A stretch of 64,000 nucleotides of DNA from Ideonella_A sp031398385 (lineage in GTDB: Bacteria; Pseudomonadota; Gammaproteobacteria; Burkholderiales; Burkholderiaceae_C). The position numbers and the translations under genes were made by a program. The stretch is taken from contig JANNNE010000123.1 in NCBI GenBank assembly GCA_031398385.1, positions 3,344-67,343 on the forward strand, given 5' to 3'. The notes under the pieces were generated by a model. It did no database searches. It was not told the DNA's origin and saw nothing but the letters and a program-made list of their open reading frames with translations. Shown piece by piece: positions 38,242-48,299 of the stretch (positions within the stretch are counted from its first letter, which is position 1; each line of letters starts with the position of its first letter).

Positions 38242-39624
38242 ATGCACCCCAACATCAAATGCCCTGAGCTGGCAGCGCACCCTGCTGCACCGTCTGCCGG
38301 CCTGGGTTTGCTGCTCGCTGGATTGGTGCTGAGCGCGCCCGCTGCAGCTGTAGACATCGGCCCGTTCAGCCTCAACGGCTTCGCCAAGCTCGAAGCCGTT
38401 CACTCGAGCAATATCTGCAGCGACTGCCAGCGCTTCCCGGACGAAAACCGCCAGCGCTTCTGGGCCGACGAGGTCGTTCCCGGTCGCGCCTTCGGTCGTG
38501 ACAATTCGGTGGTGTCGCTGATCCAACCCTATCTGGGCGTCAAGTTCGATCTGCCCAGGGGTTTCAAGGTCGGAGGGCTGTTCAGTCAACGCTGGCGCGA
38601 CGGCAAGGTGGACTTGCCGGGCTTCTTCTACGAACGCAATCTGTATGTCAGCCATGAGGAATACGGCCGCCTGACCGTCGGTGCGTTTCCGACCCGTGCA
38701 TGGAGCTTTGCCGACTACCCCTTCGGCAGCGATTTCGGCGGCAGCGACCTGTGGGCGTCCAGCGGCGCCGGCTACGGTCTGAACACGCGCGCTGTTCGCT
38801 ACACCTCGCGCACACTCGATGTCGCTGACGGGGATCTGGTGGTGGAGGCAACCTATGACCAAGGTGACACCGCATTCAAGGTCAACAAGCCGCGCTTTGT
38901 CGAAGTGTGGTCTCACTACTACAAGGGCAAGCTGAAGGTCGACCTGATGTATCAGGACACCCGCAACGGCGGCCCCTCTTCATGGGGCCACGCACCGTTT
39001 GCCGGAATCACGTTCAACCCCGCTTACGACAGCAAGGTCGGCGGATCGGGGCAAAGCATGGCGATGGCGCAACTGCGTTATCAGCTCGATTCGAAAATCG
39101 AACTCGGCGCCGGCGTCCGCTTCAACCGATGGAGTGGTGCCTACGCCGTATGCGTCGAATTCGTCAACGGCGGGTGCCTGTGGAACAACATGTTCAACGT
39201 CAACTGGGGGGGCAAGGATGCCAGAGGGGTCGACAACCCGGGCTACAAGGCCACCTCGACGGACCTCACGCTGGGTGTGCGGTATCTCAACGGCCCCTGG
39301 AGCCTGCACAGTGGCCTGACCCACCTGGGAGAAGCCAAGACCGATAACCCGAGCGAACGAGGCCAGAGCAATTCGCTGCTCAAGTTGACGGTCGGTGCGG
39401 GCTACAACTTCAAGAACGGATTGGTCGCCTATGGATCGTTGAGCGCCCATCGCTACGGGCAGGCTCCACGGTCCAGTGGCTGCGCGATACCACCGGCCAG
39501 CCGTCCGGCCGGCACCTGCACCCTGGCACCACTGTCCGCACCGAACACCGCCGTTGGCGGCGCCGATCCCCGCGTGAGCCGCAACAGCGGCTCCGCCACG
39601 GTCGGTGTGACCTACTCGTTCTGA
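38242..39624 (+). CDS. Outer-membrane porin-like protein of the glucan operon
   Basis: Predicted beta-barrel of 460 aa. A signal peptide ends near APAAAVDIG. The mature protein starts with GPFSLNGFAKLEA and shows repeated amphipathic strands rich in Gly, Tyr and Trp, ending in a typical outer-membrane C-terminus (GVTYSF). It contains two Cys pairs (NICSDCQ and a late loop). It resembles no named porin I can recall. As first gene of the operon with GH17, GH30, the phosphorylase and glucokinase, it probably passes beta-glucan oligosaccharides. Its start is uncertain, since another in-frame ATG lies 81 bp upstream, and neither has a strong ribosome site. Confidence 0.75.
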   Translation: MHPNIKCPELAAHPAAPSAGLGLLLAGLVLSAPAAAVDIGPFSLNGFAKLEAVHSSNICSDCQRFPDENRQRFWADEVVPGRAFGRDNSVVSLIQPYLGVKFDLPRGFKVGGLFSQRWRDGKVDLPGFFYERNLYVSHEEYGRLTVGAFPTRAWSFADYPFGSDFGGSDLWASSGAGYGLNTRAVRYTSRTLDVADGDLVVEATYDQGDTAFKVNKPRFVEVWSHYYKGKLKVDLMYQDTRNGGPSSWGHAPFAGITFNPAYDSKVGGSGQSMAMAQLRYQLDSKIELGAGVRFNRWSGAYAVCVEFVNGGCLWNNMFNVNWGGKDARGVDNPGYKATSTDLTLGVRYLNGPWSLHSGLTHLGEAKTDNPSERGQSNSLLKLTVGAGYNFKNGLVAYGSLSAHRYGQAPRSSGCAIPPASRPAGTCTLAPLSAPNTAVGGADPRVSRNSGSATVGVTYSF

Positions 39625-39634
39625 GGCTTAGCAA

Positions 39635-41389
39635 ATGATGACTGCAGCAATCCGCGGCACGAACCGCTCTCTTGCAACCGCCTGGCTGGCGGCCCTTGCC
39701 CTGTTCATCGCCGTCGCGCTGGCGGCCTGCGGGGGCGGCGGAGTCGTTCCCGGCACCGGTGTGGGCACCGGCCTGCGCGCATTGAGCGCCGACTTCACCA
39801 GTCGCAAGGCGGTGTCATATTCGCCATTTCGCAGTGCAAACCGCGACACCGAGGTGATCACCTCGGCAATGGTCAAGCAGGACCTGGACCTGGTCGTGGC
39901 AGCCGGATACGGCGTGATCCGCCTGTTCGACAGCTCGAACGAAGTTTCCAAACTCACGCTGGATGTGATCCGCAGCAACAACCTGAACCTCAAGGTGATG
40001 CTCGGCATGTATGTCAATCCGGGAGCAGAAGCGGCCAATCAGGCCGAACTGGCGCGCGGCGTTGCGCTGGCCAAGGCCTACCCCGAGATCGTGCATGCGC
40101 TCAGCGTCGGCAACGAAACCATGGTCAGCTGGTCGTTCGTGCCGCAGGAGACCGCGACCATGGCGCGCTACATCAAGAGCGTGCGCGACGCCGTCACCCA
40201 GCCGGTCACCACCGACGACAACTGGGCCTTCTTTGCCGGCGCCCAGGGCGTCAAGCCGCCGCAACCGGTACTGGACAGCATCGACTTCGTGGCGATGCAC
40301 ACCTATCCCCTGCTCGACACGATCTTCAGTCCCGGGCTCTGGGACTGGCAACAAACTGCAGTGCCCCCTGCACAACGCGCGACGGCGATGATGGATGCCG
40401 CCATCGCCTCGGCCAAGAAGGAATACAAGGCCGTGCGCGACAACCTCAATGCGCTTGGCCATACAGCCATGCCGATCGTCATTGGCGAGACCGGCTGGAA
40501 GGCCGAACCCTCGGGGGGCGAGACCTCACGTGCACATCCGGTGAACCAGAAGCTGTACATCGACCGCCTGGCAGCCTGGAAGGCCAGCACTGGCGGGCCT
40601 GCCAACATCATCTACTTCGAGGCCTTCGACGAACCGTGGAAACGAGGCGACGACAAGTGGGGCCTTTTCAACGTGGCGCGCCAGGCACGTTACGTGGTGC
40701 AAGGCCTGTTCCCGGCCAGTCAGTGGGAGGCCGGCAGCCACACCGATGCCGGCGCCTTGTTTTACGTACCACTGGCTGGCAATCCGACCATCACGGCAAG
40801 CCGCTATACGCTGTTCGCCGACGTTGCCGTCGCCGGCGAGGCCAAGCCGGCCGAAGTCCCGCTGTGGAACTCATGGGAGAGCGGAAGTACGGCCGGTGGT
40901 GCAGAGTTGGCGGCTGACGCCGCGCCTGGCGATGGCCCGAACAGCTTCACGATCACGCCGACGCCGCAGGTCTGGGGCTGGGGAATGACGCGTGCATTGG
41001 GAACGACGGTCGAGGATCTCAGCAACTTCGCCAGCACCGGAAAGCTGAACTTCAGCATCAAGACCACCTACGCCGGCAATCTCGAGGTCGGTTTCCTGAC
41101 CGGCAACACCACCAGCAGATCGGCCTACGATGTCTATCTGAAACTGGCCCCGGGACAGCACGGCTACATGAACGACGGTCAATGGCGCCAGGTGTCGATC
41201 CCGATCTCGGCGATCACGCCATCGGGCGCGATGGCATTCGGCATGACCGATCCGGCGCTGTCGAAACTGGATCTGACAAAGGTGACCAACCCGTTCGTGA
41301 TCGCCGATCGTTACACCGTGACCGGCAAGTCGCAAGGCGCAAACGTGAGGACCCCGATCCTGATCGACAACATCTACTGGTCGCGCTGA
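39635..41389 (+). CDS. GH17 beta-1,3-glucanase/transglycosidase lipoprotein
   Basis: Lipoprotein of 584 aa with lipobox ALAACGGGG. The GH17 domain (about residues 60-370) keeps both catalytic Glu: E161 in SVGNETMVSW (acid/base) and E285 in VIGETGW (nucleophile), plus the FEAFDEPWK segment. A C-terminal beta domain of about 190 residues (WNSWESGSTAGG... ILIDNIYWSR) looks like a carbohydrate-binding module. It acts in the periplasm or at the surface on oligosaccharides or polymer. It follows the porin by 10 bp and precedes the GH30 gene by 5 bp. Confidence 0.88.
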   Translation: MMTAAIRGTNRSLATAWLAALALFIAVALAACGGGGVVPGTGVGTGLRALSADFTSRKAVSYSPFRSANRDTEVITSAMVKQDLDLVVAAGYGVIRLFDSSNEVSKLTLDVIRSNNLNLKVMLGMYVNPGAEAANQAELARGVALAKAYPEIVHALSVGNETMVSWSFVPQETATMARYIKSVRDAVTQPVTTDDNWAFFAGAQGVKPPQPVLDSIDFVAMHTYPLLDTIFSPGLWDWQQTAVPPAQRATAMMDAAIASAKKEYKAVRDNLNALGHTAMPIVIGETGWKAEPSGGETSRAHPVNQKLYIDRLAAWKASTGGPANIIYFEAFDEPWKRGDDKWGLFNVARQARYVVQGLFPASQWEAGSHTDAGALFYVPLAGNPTITASRYTLFADVAVAGEAKPAEVPLWNSWESGSTAGGAELAADAAPGDGPNSFTITPTPQVWGWGMTRALGTTVEDLSNFASTGKLNFSIKTTYAGNLEVGFLTGNTTSRSAYDVYLKLAPGQHGYMNDGQWRQVSIPISAITPSGAMAFGMTDPALSKLDLTKVTNPFVIADRYTVTGKSQGANVRTPILIDNIYWSR

Positions 41390-41394
41390 ACGCA

Positions 41395-42726
41395 ATGCGC
41401 TGCCTGATCACGGCCCGGGACGGTCCGGGTCCTTTCGTCGACAGCGCAGCCAGGCTGACGAGCGGCACTGCTCACACGAGCGACCTCGCAACGGTCTGGG
41501 TCGACCCGAGCCGGCGCTTCCAGACGATTGAGGGTTTTGGTGCTGCCTTCACCGAGGCGGCCGCCGTGACCTGGCAGCAACTGGGTGACGAGCAGCGCGA
41601 CGAGCTGCTGCGCGGCTATTTCGACCCTGTGCACGGCCATGGCTATACGCTGTGCCGCGTGCACATGAACAGTTGCGATTTCGCGCTCGGCAACTACGCT
41701 CATGTCGACAAGCCGGGTGACGTCGAGCTGGACAGCTTCAACATCGAACGGGACCGCCAGGCGCTGCTGCCTTTCATCCAGGCTGCACTGCGGATGGCGG
41801 GTCGCCCGATCAAGTTGCTGGCCTCGCCGTGGAGCCCGCCCGCCTGGATGAAGAGCAATGGCCAGATGAACCAGGGCGGCAAACTTATGCCGCAGTTTCG
41901 CCAGGCCTGGGCACGCTGCTACGTGCGTTTCATCGAGGCCTATGCAGCTGCGGGCGTGCCGATCTGGGGCGTATCGGTCCAGAACGAACCGGCTGCGACG
42001 CAGCGCTGGGACTCGTGCATCTACAGCGCCGAGGAAGAGCGCGATTTCGTCCGCGATCACCTCGGGCCCGAGCTGGCCCGCGCCGGCCTGGGCCACGTCC
42101 GGATCGTGATCTGGGATCACAACCGTGACACCTTGGTCGAACGCGCCAGCATCGTCTATGCCGACGCCGAGGCTGCGAAGTTCGTTTGGGGTGCCGGCTT
42201 TCACTGGTACGGCGAAGACCACTTCGAGCAGGTGCAACTGGCGCATGACGCCTGGCCCGACAAACAGCTGCTGTTCACCGAGGGGTGCCAGGAAGGCGGC
42301 CCGCATGCAGGCGCATGGGAACTCGGCGAGCGCTACGCGCACTCGATGATCAACGACCTGAATCGTTGGACGGTAGGTTGGATCGACTGGAACCTGCTGC
42401 TCGACGACAGCGGGGGCCCCAACCATGTCGGCAACCTTTGCAGCGCTCCGGTCCTTGCTGACCGAAGCAGCGGTGCACTGCTGCACCAGAGCTCCTACTG
42501 GTACATCGGACACTTTTCCCGTTTCATCAAGCCGGGCGCCCGCCGTGTGTTGTGCGCGGCCAGCAGGCAGGTGATCGAAGCCAGCGCCTTCGTCAACCCC
42601 GACGGTTCGCTGGTCAGCGTGGTGATGAACCGCAGCGAGGCAAGCGTCAGCTTCGGTCTCGCGACGGCCGAGCGACGCGTTCGTGTCGAACTTCCTGCGC
42701 GTGCAATCGCCACCTTCCTCGACTGA
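41395..42726 (+). CDS. GH30 beta-glucanase, no signal peptide
   Basis: Retaining glycosidase of 443 aa. GH30 hallmarks are QTIEGFGAAFTEAAA near the N-terminus, LLASPWSPPAWMKSNG, the acid/base Glu in VQNEPAATQRWDSC and the nucleophile Glu in LLFTEGCQEGG. The C-terminal beta-sandwich ends ARAIATFLD. The family includes beta-1,6-glucanases and glucosylceramidase-like enzymes, and in a laminarin locus a beta-1,6-debranching role is the best guess. There is no signal peptide, so it should act in the cytosol. The start codon lies 5 bp after the GH17 stop. Confidence 0.88.
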   Translation: MRCLITARDGPGPFVDSAARLTSGTAHTSDLATVWVDPSRRFQTIEGFGAAFTEAAAVTWQQLGDEQRDELLRGYFDPVHGHGYTLCRVHMNSCDFALGNYAHVDKPGDVELDSFNIERDRQALLPFIQAALRMAGRPIKLLASPWSPPAWMKSNGQMNQGGKLMPQFRQAWARCYVRFIEAYAAAGVPIWGVSVQNEPAATQRWDSCIYSAEEERDFVRDHLGPELARAGLGHVRIVIWDHNRDTLVERASIVYADAEAAKFVWGAGFHWYGEDHFEQVQLAHDAWPDKQLLFTEGCQEGGPHAGAWELGERYAHSMINDLNRWTVGWIDWNLLLDDSGGPNHVGNLCSAPVLADRSSGALLHQSSYWYIGHFSRFIKPGARRVLCAASRQVIEASAFVNPDGSLVSVVMNRSEASVSFGLATAERRVRVELPARAIATFLD

Positions 42727-42781
42727 CACTGCGCGTCCGGAGAACCCAATCTGCAGCGTGGCATTTCAGCCGCCTATCGAC

Positions 42782-45700
42782 ATGACAGCGAATTCAACGA
42801 TCCCCGGCTGCCTGCCGAAGTCCACCATGACCGGCGGCTTCGTCGACGACGACGGACAGACCTGGTACCGGATCGACCACATCGATTCACAGGCCCCTTT
42901 TTTCGTTGCACTTGCCAGCGAAAGTGATCTGTGGGCATTCATTTCAACGGCCGGCTCGCTGACTGCAGGCAGGCGCGATTCCGATGGCGCCTTCTTTCCC
43001 TACGAGACGGTCGACAAGATCCATCGCCGCTGGGAACATACCGGACCGAGAACCTGGATCCTGATCGATGCCGAACACGGAGTCGAGCCCGTCTTGTGGC
43101 AGCCCTTTGCACCACGGCTGAACGGCGGCGGCGGCAAGCGATCAGTGTGGAAAAACCTGTCGGGAACGCGGCTGCGCTTTCGGGAGGACCACCCAGCTGG
43201 CCGTTTGGCATTTCAGTACGAATGGTCGAGTGCAGCAGGGCTCGGACTGGTTCGAACGGCGCGCATCGAATGCCTGCGCGGTGCAGTTGATCTGAAAGTA
43301 CTCGACGGGCTGCTCAATCTGGTTCCACCGGGCGTGGGCTTCGAGCACGCCAGCACCATGAGCAGCCTGACCGACGCCTACAAGTGGAACGAATCCGCGG
43401 CCGGCGGCCGGCTCGGTCTGTTCACCCTGTATGCACAAATCTGGGATCGTGCCGAACCCAAGGAATCGTTTTTCGCGCTGACCGCCTGGCACGCCGGGCT
43501 AGGGGTCGAAACTCGTACCTTGCTTTCGGACCATCAAGTCGCGGAGTTCTGCCGCAATGGACGGGCTTCGCCAGAGTCACTGACACGTGGCAGGCGAGGC
43601 GCCTATCTGGTCAATTTCGATGCGTCACTCGATGTCGATGGCAGCGATCATGTCGAGTGGCATATGGTCGTCGACGGCCCGCTTTCGCAGGTTCGGGCCT
43701 TCGAGTTGGCGCATCGACTGGAGGCGGGCAACGGCACACCGCAGCAAGTCCGCGCGGCCGTTGACCGCAATACCGCCGACGTCGACGCCCTGCTCGCCCG
43801 GGCCGACGGCCTGCAGCAGTCGGCTGATCCGATGGCCGCGGCACACCATCGCGCCAACGTCCTGTTCAACATCATGCGGGGCGGCGTCTTCGTCGATGGC
43901 ACTCAGTTCGAGCGCGACGACCTTCTCGCCTTCGTCAACCAGCGTTTACACGCGACGGGAATGGAACTGGGCGTTGCGGCCGTCGCCTGGCCTGCCCGAC
44001 TGGACCGCAGCACCGCGCTCAGGCTGGCTCGCGAGGTGAGCGTGCAAGCCGAGCGTCTGGTGCTCGAGTACCTCCCGCTGACCTTCAGCCGCAGGCACGG
44101 CGACCCGAGCAGACCGTGGAACAAATTCTCGATACGGGTGCGCGACGAGGCCGGCAAGCGCATCGTCAACTACCAAGGCAACTGGCGCGACATCTTCCAG
44201 AACTGGGAGGCACTCGCCACCAGTGAGCCGGCCTACCTGGGGTCCATGATCACCGTCTTCCTCGGCGCGATGACGCCTGACGGCTACAACCCTTATCGGA
44301 TCGGCCGCGACGGCATCGACTGGGAGGCGCCGGATCCCCATGATCCGTGGAGCCATATCGGCTACTGGGGCGATCACCAGGTCATCTACCTGCTCAAGTT
44401 TCTGGAGATGGCACAAGCACGCGACCCACAGCTTCTGGCGGACCTCTGGGACCGCACGCTGTTCAGTTTCGCCGACGTCCCCTACCGCCTGAAGCCGCAC
44501 GCAGATCAACTCCTGCAGCCGAAGGACACCATCGACTTCGATTCAGAAGCCCATCGTCGCGCGCAGCAGCGAGCAGCCCGACTCGGCGCCGACGGCCTGC
44601 GGATCTGCGACGAAGCCGGTCTGCCCGTACTGGCATCGCTCGGCGAGAAGCTCGCGATCATCCTGCTTGCGAAGGCCGGCAGCCTGGTTCCCGGCGGCGG
44701 GCTCTGGCTGCATACCCAACGGCCCGAATGGAACGATGCCAACAATGCGCTGGCTGGCAATGGGTTGTCGATCGTCACGCTCGCCTACTTGCGCCGTTTC
44801 CTGAAATTTATCGTCGATTTGCCAGCGGTCGAAAAGCCGTTCGCGCTGCCTGCAACCACGCTGCAGGCGCTGCAGGCGTTCATTGAACTGTTGCGCACAA
44901 CACCGCTCGAGTCGGTGCATCAAGCGATCGAACGGCGACGGTTCGTCGATTCAGTCGGCCCGCTGCTCGATCGCTGGCGCGCCGCGGCTTATCGCGGAAG
45001 CGAAGAACGCGAACCAGCCATCGCGCCAGCAGGCCTTCTGCGCGTGCTGGCCGAGGCGCTGCTGCCTCTGGTCGGTGCCACGCTGGGCGCTAATCGGCGC
45101 AATGACGGACTGTTCCACAGCTACAACTTGATCGAATTCGCGGACCGAGGCGCTGCGATAAGCCATCTGTACCCGATGCTCGAGGGCCAGGTGGCATTGC
45201 TGTCCAGCGGATTCCTCTCACTGGCGCAGGCAGACAGTCTGCTCGATGCGCTGTATGCCAGCCCGCTTTTCGTCGCAGATCGACAGACCTTCGTTCTTTA
45301 CCCCGACCGTCAACTGCCCGGCTTTCTCGAGCGCAACCGACTCGATGAGCAGGCCCTGGCCCTGCCCGTCGTGCAAGCGGCGCTGGCGAGCGGGCGCAGG
45401 GATCTGCTGCAGCAACAAAGCGACGGCACGGTGCGCTTCGCCCCCGACTTGGCCAATCGCGGCGACCTCGAGGCGGCCGGCGCCGATCTCGGCGAGGCGA
45501 TTCTTCCACTTGCCGAAGCTTACGACCGGGTCTTGCGTCACCATGAATTCACCGGCCGCTCCGGAACGATGTTCGCCTTTGAAGGCCTCGGCTGCATCTA
45601 CTGGCATATGGTCGCCAAGTTGCTGCTCGCGGTACAGGAGAACGTTTTCGACGCCGCCGATCTGCAGGCCCCGGAATTGGCCGCACTCAAGGCCAAATAC

Positions 45701-46099
45701 CGGCGCGTCCGCGATGGCCTGGGCTATCGCAAGGGGCCGGCGGCCTACGGCGCGTTCCCAGCCGACCCGTACAGCCACACACCCGGCGAAGGCGGTGCCC
45801 AACAGCCTGGCATGACCGGACAAGTCAAGGAAGAAATCCTGACGCGTTGGGGTGAATTGGGTCTGCGCATGCGTGATGCGCGGGTGCGATTCGATCCGGT
45901 GCTGCTCGACGAGTCCGAATTGCCGGATGGTGGTGCGCTGAGTTTCACATGGGCCGGCATCCCCTACACCTACCGAAGAGGTTCGGCGACACGCATTCGG
46001 GTACGTACCACCAGCGGCTGGCAGGAATGCCCCGACCGCAGCTTCGATCCGCGTGACATCCTCGCAGTCGAGGCCGAGATCAACTTCGCGACCGCATGA
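42782..46099 (+). CDS. Large GH94-clan phosphorylase, likely beta-1,3-glucan phosphorylase (GH161/GH149 type)
   Basis: Cytosolic protein of 1105 aa without a signal peptide. The sequence has the layout of the GH94/149/161 clan: an N-terminal beta-sandwich, a helical linker and an (alpha/alpha)6 barrel. The barrel carries RPEWNDANNALAGNG, with the general-acid Asp of the clan, and NYQGNWRDIFQNWEAL and HIGYWGDHQVIYLLK upstream. Its size fits GH161/GH149 better than cellobiose phosphorylase (about 800). Such enzymes cut beta-1,3-gluco-oligosaccharides with phosphate to glucose 1-phosphate. A GTG start overlapping the GH30 gene is possible, but the ATG at 42782 is preferred. Family assignment is from recall. 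Confidence 0.75.
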   Translation: MTANSTIPGCLPKSTMTGGFVDDDGQTWYRIDHIDSQAPFFVALASESDLWAFISTAGSLTAGRRDSDGAFFPYETVDKIHRRWEHTGPRTWILIDAEHGVEPVLWQPFAPRLNGGGGKRSVWKNLSGTRLRFREDHPAGRLAFQYEWSSAAGLGLVRTARIECLRGAVDLKVLDGLLNLVPPGVGFEHASTMSSLTDAYKWNESAAGGRLGLFTLYAQIWDRAEPKESFFALTAWHAGLGVETRTLLSDHQVAEFCRNGRASPESLTRGRRGAYLVNFDASLDVDGSDHVEWHMVVDGPLSQVRAFELAHRLEAGNGTPQQVRAAVDRNTADVDALLARADGLQQSADPMAAAHHRANVLFNIMRGGVFVDGTQFERDDLLAFVNQRLHATGMELGVAAVAWPARLDRSTALRLAREVSVQAERLVLEYLPLTFSRRHGDPSRPWNKFSIRVRDEAGKRIVNYQGNWRDIFQNWEALATSEPAYLGSMITVFLGAMTPDGYNPYRIGRDGIDWEAPDPHDPWSHIGYWGDHQVIYLLKFLEMAQARDPQLLADLWDRTLFSFADVPYRLKPHADQLLQPKDTIDFDSEAHRRAQQRAARLGADGLRICDEAGLPVLASLGEKLAIILLAKAGSLVPGGGLWLHTQRPEWNDANNALAGNGLSIVTLAYLRRFLKFIVDLPAVEKPFALPATTLQALQAFIELLRTTPLESVHQAIERRRFVDSVGPLLDRWRAAAYRGSEEREPAIAPAGLLRVLAEALLPLVGATLGANRRNDGLFHSYNLIEFADRGAAISHLYPMLEGQVALLSSGFLSLAQADSLLDALYASPLFVADRQTFVLYPDRQLPGFLERNRLDEQALALPVVQAALASGRRDLLQQQSDGTVRFAPDLANRGDLEAAGADLGEAILPLAEAYDRVLRHHEFTGRSGTMFAFEGLGCIYWHMVAKLLLAVQENVFDAADLQAPELAALKAKYRRVRDGLGYRKGPAAYGAFPADPYSHTPGEGGAQQPGMTGQVKEEILTRWGELGLRMRDARVRFDPVLLDESELPDGGALSFTWAGIPYTYRRGSATRIRVRTTSGWQECPDRSFDPRDILAVEAEINFATA

Positions 46100-46285
46100 A
46101 AACCCGCTCCGGGATCACTCGAAAACTGTCTGGCGTGTTGCGCATGCCAGTTTCGATCTCGCCGCGCTGCGCTGCGGGTGCATTCAGCGATGATGTCGTT
46201 GTCTTGCCTGATTCAGGCAGCGGCGCAGTCTTTCTTGGATCCCTGTTCGAACTCGCTGCCGTCCTGCGGCAGGCTTGAGGCCGCG

Positions 46286-47287
46286 ATGTATTTCGATGCC
46301 GAGACCAATCCCGCCGTGGCAGGGCCACGGCTGCTTGCCGACATCGGCGGCACCAACGCACGCTTCGCTTGGCAAGCCGCAGCAGGACAGCCGATCGAAA
46401 AGCTGCGGATCTATCGCTGCACCGAACATGCCAGCCTGTTTCTGGCCATCCGACGCTACCTGAGCGACATCGCGCAGCCGGCACCCGCAGTCGCGTCCAT
46501 CGCGATCGCCAATCCGGTGACTGGCGACCTTGTGCAGATGACCAACCACGGCTGGTCATTTTCGGTAGCCGAACTGCGCCACGCATTGGGCTTGCGTCGA
46601 CTGCTGGTACTCAACGACTTCACCGCGTTGGCACTCGCCCTGCCCTTGCTGACCGATCAAGACCGGCGCCAGGTCGGCGGTAGCGAAGCTAAGGAGACGG
46701 CGTCGATTGCGCTGATCGGCCCCGGTACTGGTCTTGGTGTGTCGGGCCTGTTACCCGATGGCCGCGGCGGTTGGGTGCCGCTGCAGGGAGAGGGAGGACA
46801 TGTCAGTCTGGCGGCCAACTCGCCGCGCGAGCAGCAGGTCCTGAGCTGGCTGGACGCCCGTTATGGCCATGCCTCGGCCGAGCGCGCCATCTGCGGTCAG
46901 GGCCTGTGCGATCTGCACGCGGCGCTGCAGGCGATCGACGATGCGGCCTCGGTGCCGTCCAGACTCAGTGCCGCCGACATCCTGCAGGCTGCGCTCGAAC
47001 GCGGCGACGCCCGCTGCGTGGAGACGGTCGATCTGTTCTGCGCCTTCCTGGGCAGCGTGGCGGGCAACTTGGCACTGACCCTGGGCTCGCGCGGCGGTGT
47101 CTATGTCGGCGGTGGCATCGTGCCGAGACTGGGGCAAGTTTTCGATCGGTCTGCATTTCGGGCCCGCTTCGAGGCCAAAGGGCGCTTCAGCGGCTTTCTC
47201 GCCGAGATCCCGGTCTACGTGATCGTGGCGCCGAAATCGCCTGCACTGGCGGGCGCTGCAGCGGCATTGGACCGAAACGCGGCCTGA
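46286..47287 (+). CDS. glk: Glucokinase
   Basis: ATP-dependent phosphorylation of glucose to glucose 6-phosphate, 333 aa. The N-terminal phosphate motif is LLADIGGTNARFAW, the mid-domain is VLNDFTALALALP, and IGPGTGLGVSGL and GEGGHVSLA complete the bacterial Glk pattern. A GAGG ribosome site precedes the ATG at 46286. Last gene of the operon. It would capture glucose released by the GH1/GH30/GH17 enzymes. Confidence 0.95.
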   Translation: MYFDAETNPAVAGPRLLADIGGTNARFAWQAAAGQPIEKLRIYRCTEHASLFLAIRRYLSDIAQPAPAVASIAIANPVTGDLVQMTNHGWSFSVAELRHALGLRRLLVLNDFTALALALPLLTDQDRRQVGGSEAKETASIALIGPGTGLGVSGLLPDGRGGWVPLQGEGGHVSLAANSPREQQVLSWLDARYGHASAERAICGQGLCDLHAALQAIDDAASVPSRLSAADILQAALERGDARCVETVDLFCAFLGSVAGNLALTLGSRGGVYVGGGIVPRLGQVFDRSAFRARFEAKGRFSGFLAEIPVYVIVAPKSPALAGAAAALDRNAA

Positions 47288-47329
47288 TCACCCCGAGGGA
47301 GGATCAGCGTTCGACTGAACAAAGACCTG

Positions 47330-48280
47330 TCATCCCGGAGAGGCCGACGTCGCAAAGCCTCGCTGCGCAATCTGTTTCGGCTGCCGATCGACCGTATACA
47401 GGCCCCAATGCTTTTCCGGCTCCATCGGGTCGGGTGAACCTTTCCAGGGTTCGTCAAAGGCCTCGAAGACGAAGCACAGGATGCCAGCCTCGTCGGTCCA
47501 GGCGAGCAAGTCGTTGACATAGATTTCCTGCAGGTCCTGCGAGGTATTGTGTGGCTCGATGCCACGTCCGTTGGAGTTGGTCGCCCAGCCAGCCTCGGTG
47601 ATGATGACCGGCTTGTCGGGGTACAGACGCGCCACGCTGTCGTAGTTGTCGCGCGTGTAGGCCAGCGACTCATGGATATGTTTGTATTCCCAGACTGGAT
47701 AGGTGTGCAGCGAGATGAAATCGAGCTCGGCGCCCAGTTCACGCAACTTGTGCTGCCATGGCACATAGTTCTCGCAGAAGGTGACCGGCTGCCTGACGCT
47801 GCGCTTGACGCGCCGCACATGTTCGATCATCCGGTGTACCGGCACGTAATGGTCGGTCCAGTCGACCGTGGCCTCGTTGCCCACCGCCACCGAGAAGACG
47901 ATGTCCGGATAGGCGTTGGCCAAGCGGATCAGTCGGTCGACCTCGGCCTCGTTCTCGGCCACGCTGGCTTCGAGCTGTTCCTCGGTAAAGGTGGCGCCCC
48001 AGGGACATCCGAAGTTGTTCATCTCGGCACCCAGGTAGGCACCGAGCATCACCTTGAAGGCAAGCCCTTCACGCTGGATGACATCGAGCACCCGTTCGGC
48101 GTGCACGCTGCAGTCATACAGGCGCAGCAGCTGCCAGTCCGGCTGCAGGATGGTGAGGTCTTCACGGATCTGGTCCAGGCTCGGGTAGATCCGGTCGCCC
48201 GGGGACTGGCCTTCGCGATAGCCGGAATAGCAGATTGCGCGGCCGGTGGGCAGCAGCAGTGACTTGTGGTTCGCATTCAT
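47330..48280 (-). CDS. Cytosolic GH17 enzyme B
   Basis: GH17 enzyme of 316 aa with no signal peptide. Catalytic Glu residues are E136 in VAVGNEATVDW and E229 in VIITEAGWATN, and FVFEAFDEPWKG lies near the C-terminus. Last gene of the nine-gene minus-strand operon that begins with the sugar-binding protein at 55710; 19 bp after GH17 enzyme A. Probable endo-beta-1,3-glucanase or glucanosyltransferase on imported oligosaccharides. The two GH17 genes are divergent from each other in sequence, so they are not a recent duplication. Confidence 0.87.
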   Translation of the reverse strand: MNANHKSLLLPTGRAICYSGYREGQSPGDRIYPSLDQIREDLTILQPDWQLLRLYDCSVHAERVLDVIQREGLAFKVMLGAYLGAEMNNFGCPWGATFTEEQLEASVAENEAEVDRLIRLANAYPDIVFSVAVGNEATVDWTDHYVPVHRMIEHVRRVKRSVRQPVTFCENYVPWQHKLRELGAELDFISLHTYPVWEYKHIHESLAYTRDNYDSVARLYPDKPVIITEAGWATNSNGRGIEPHNTSQDLQEIYVNDLLAWTDEAGILCFVFEAFDEPWKGSPDPMEPEKHWGLYTVDRQPKQIAQRGFATSASPG

Positions 48281-48299
48281 GTCGTCTGTGTCAGTTTCA

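Noticed and set aside
46096..46278. 60-codon ORF overlapping the phosphorylase stop (ATGA) and ending just before glk
   Set aside because: The geometry is suggestive of coupling, but there is no recognisable motif and no ribosome site; it is probably the leader of glk.
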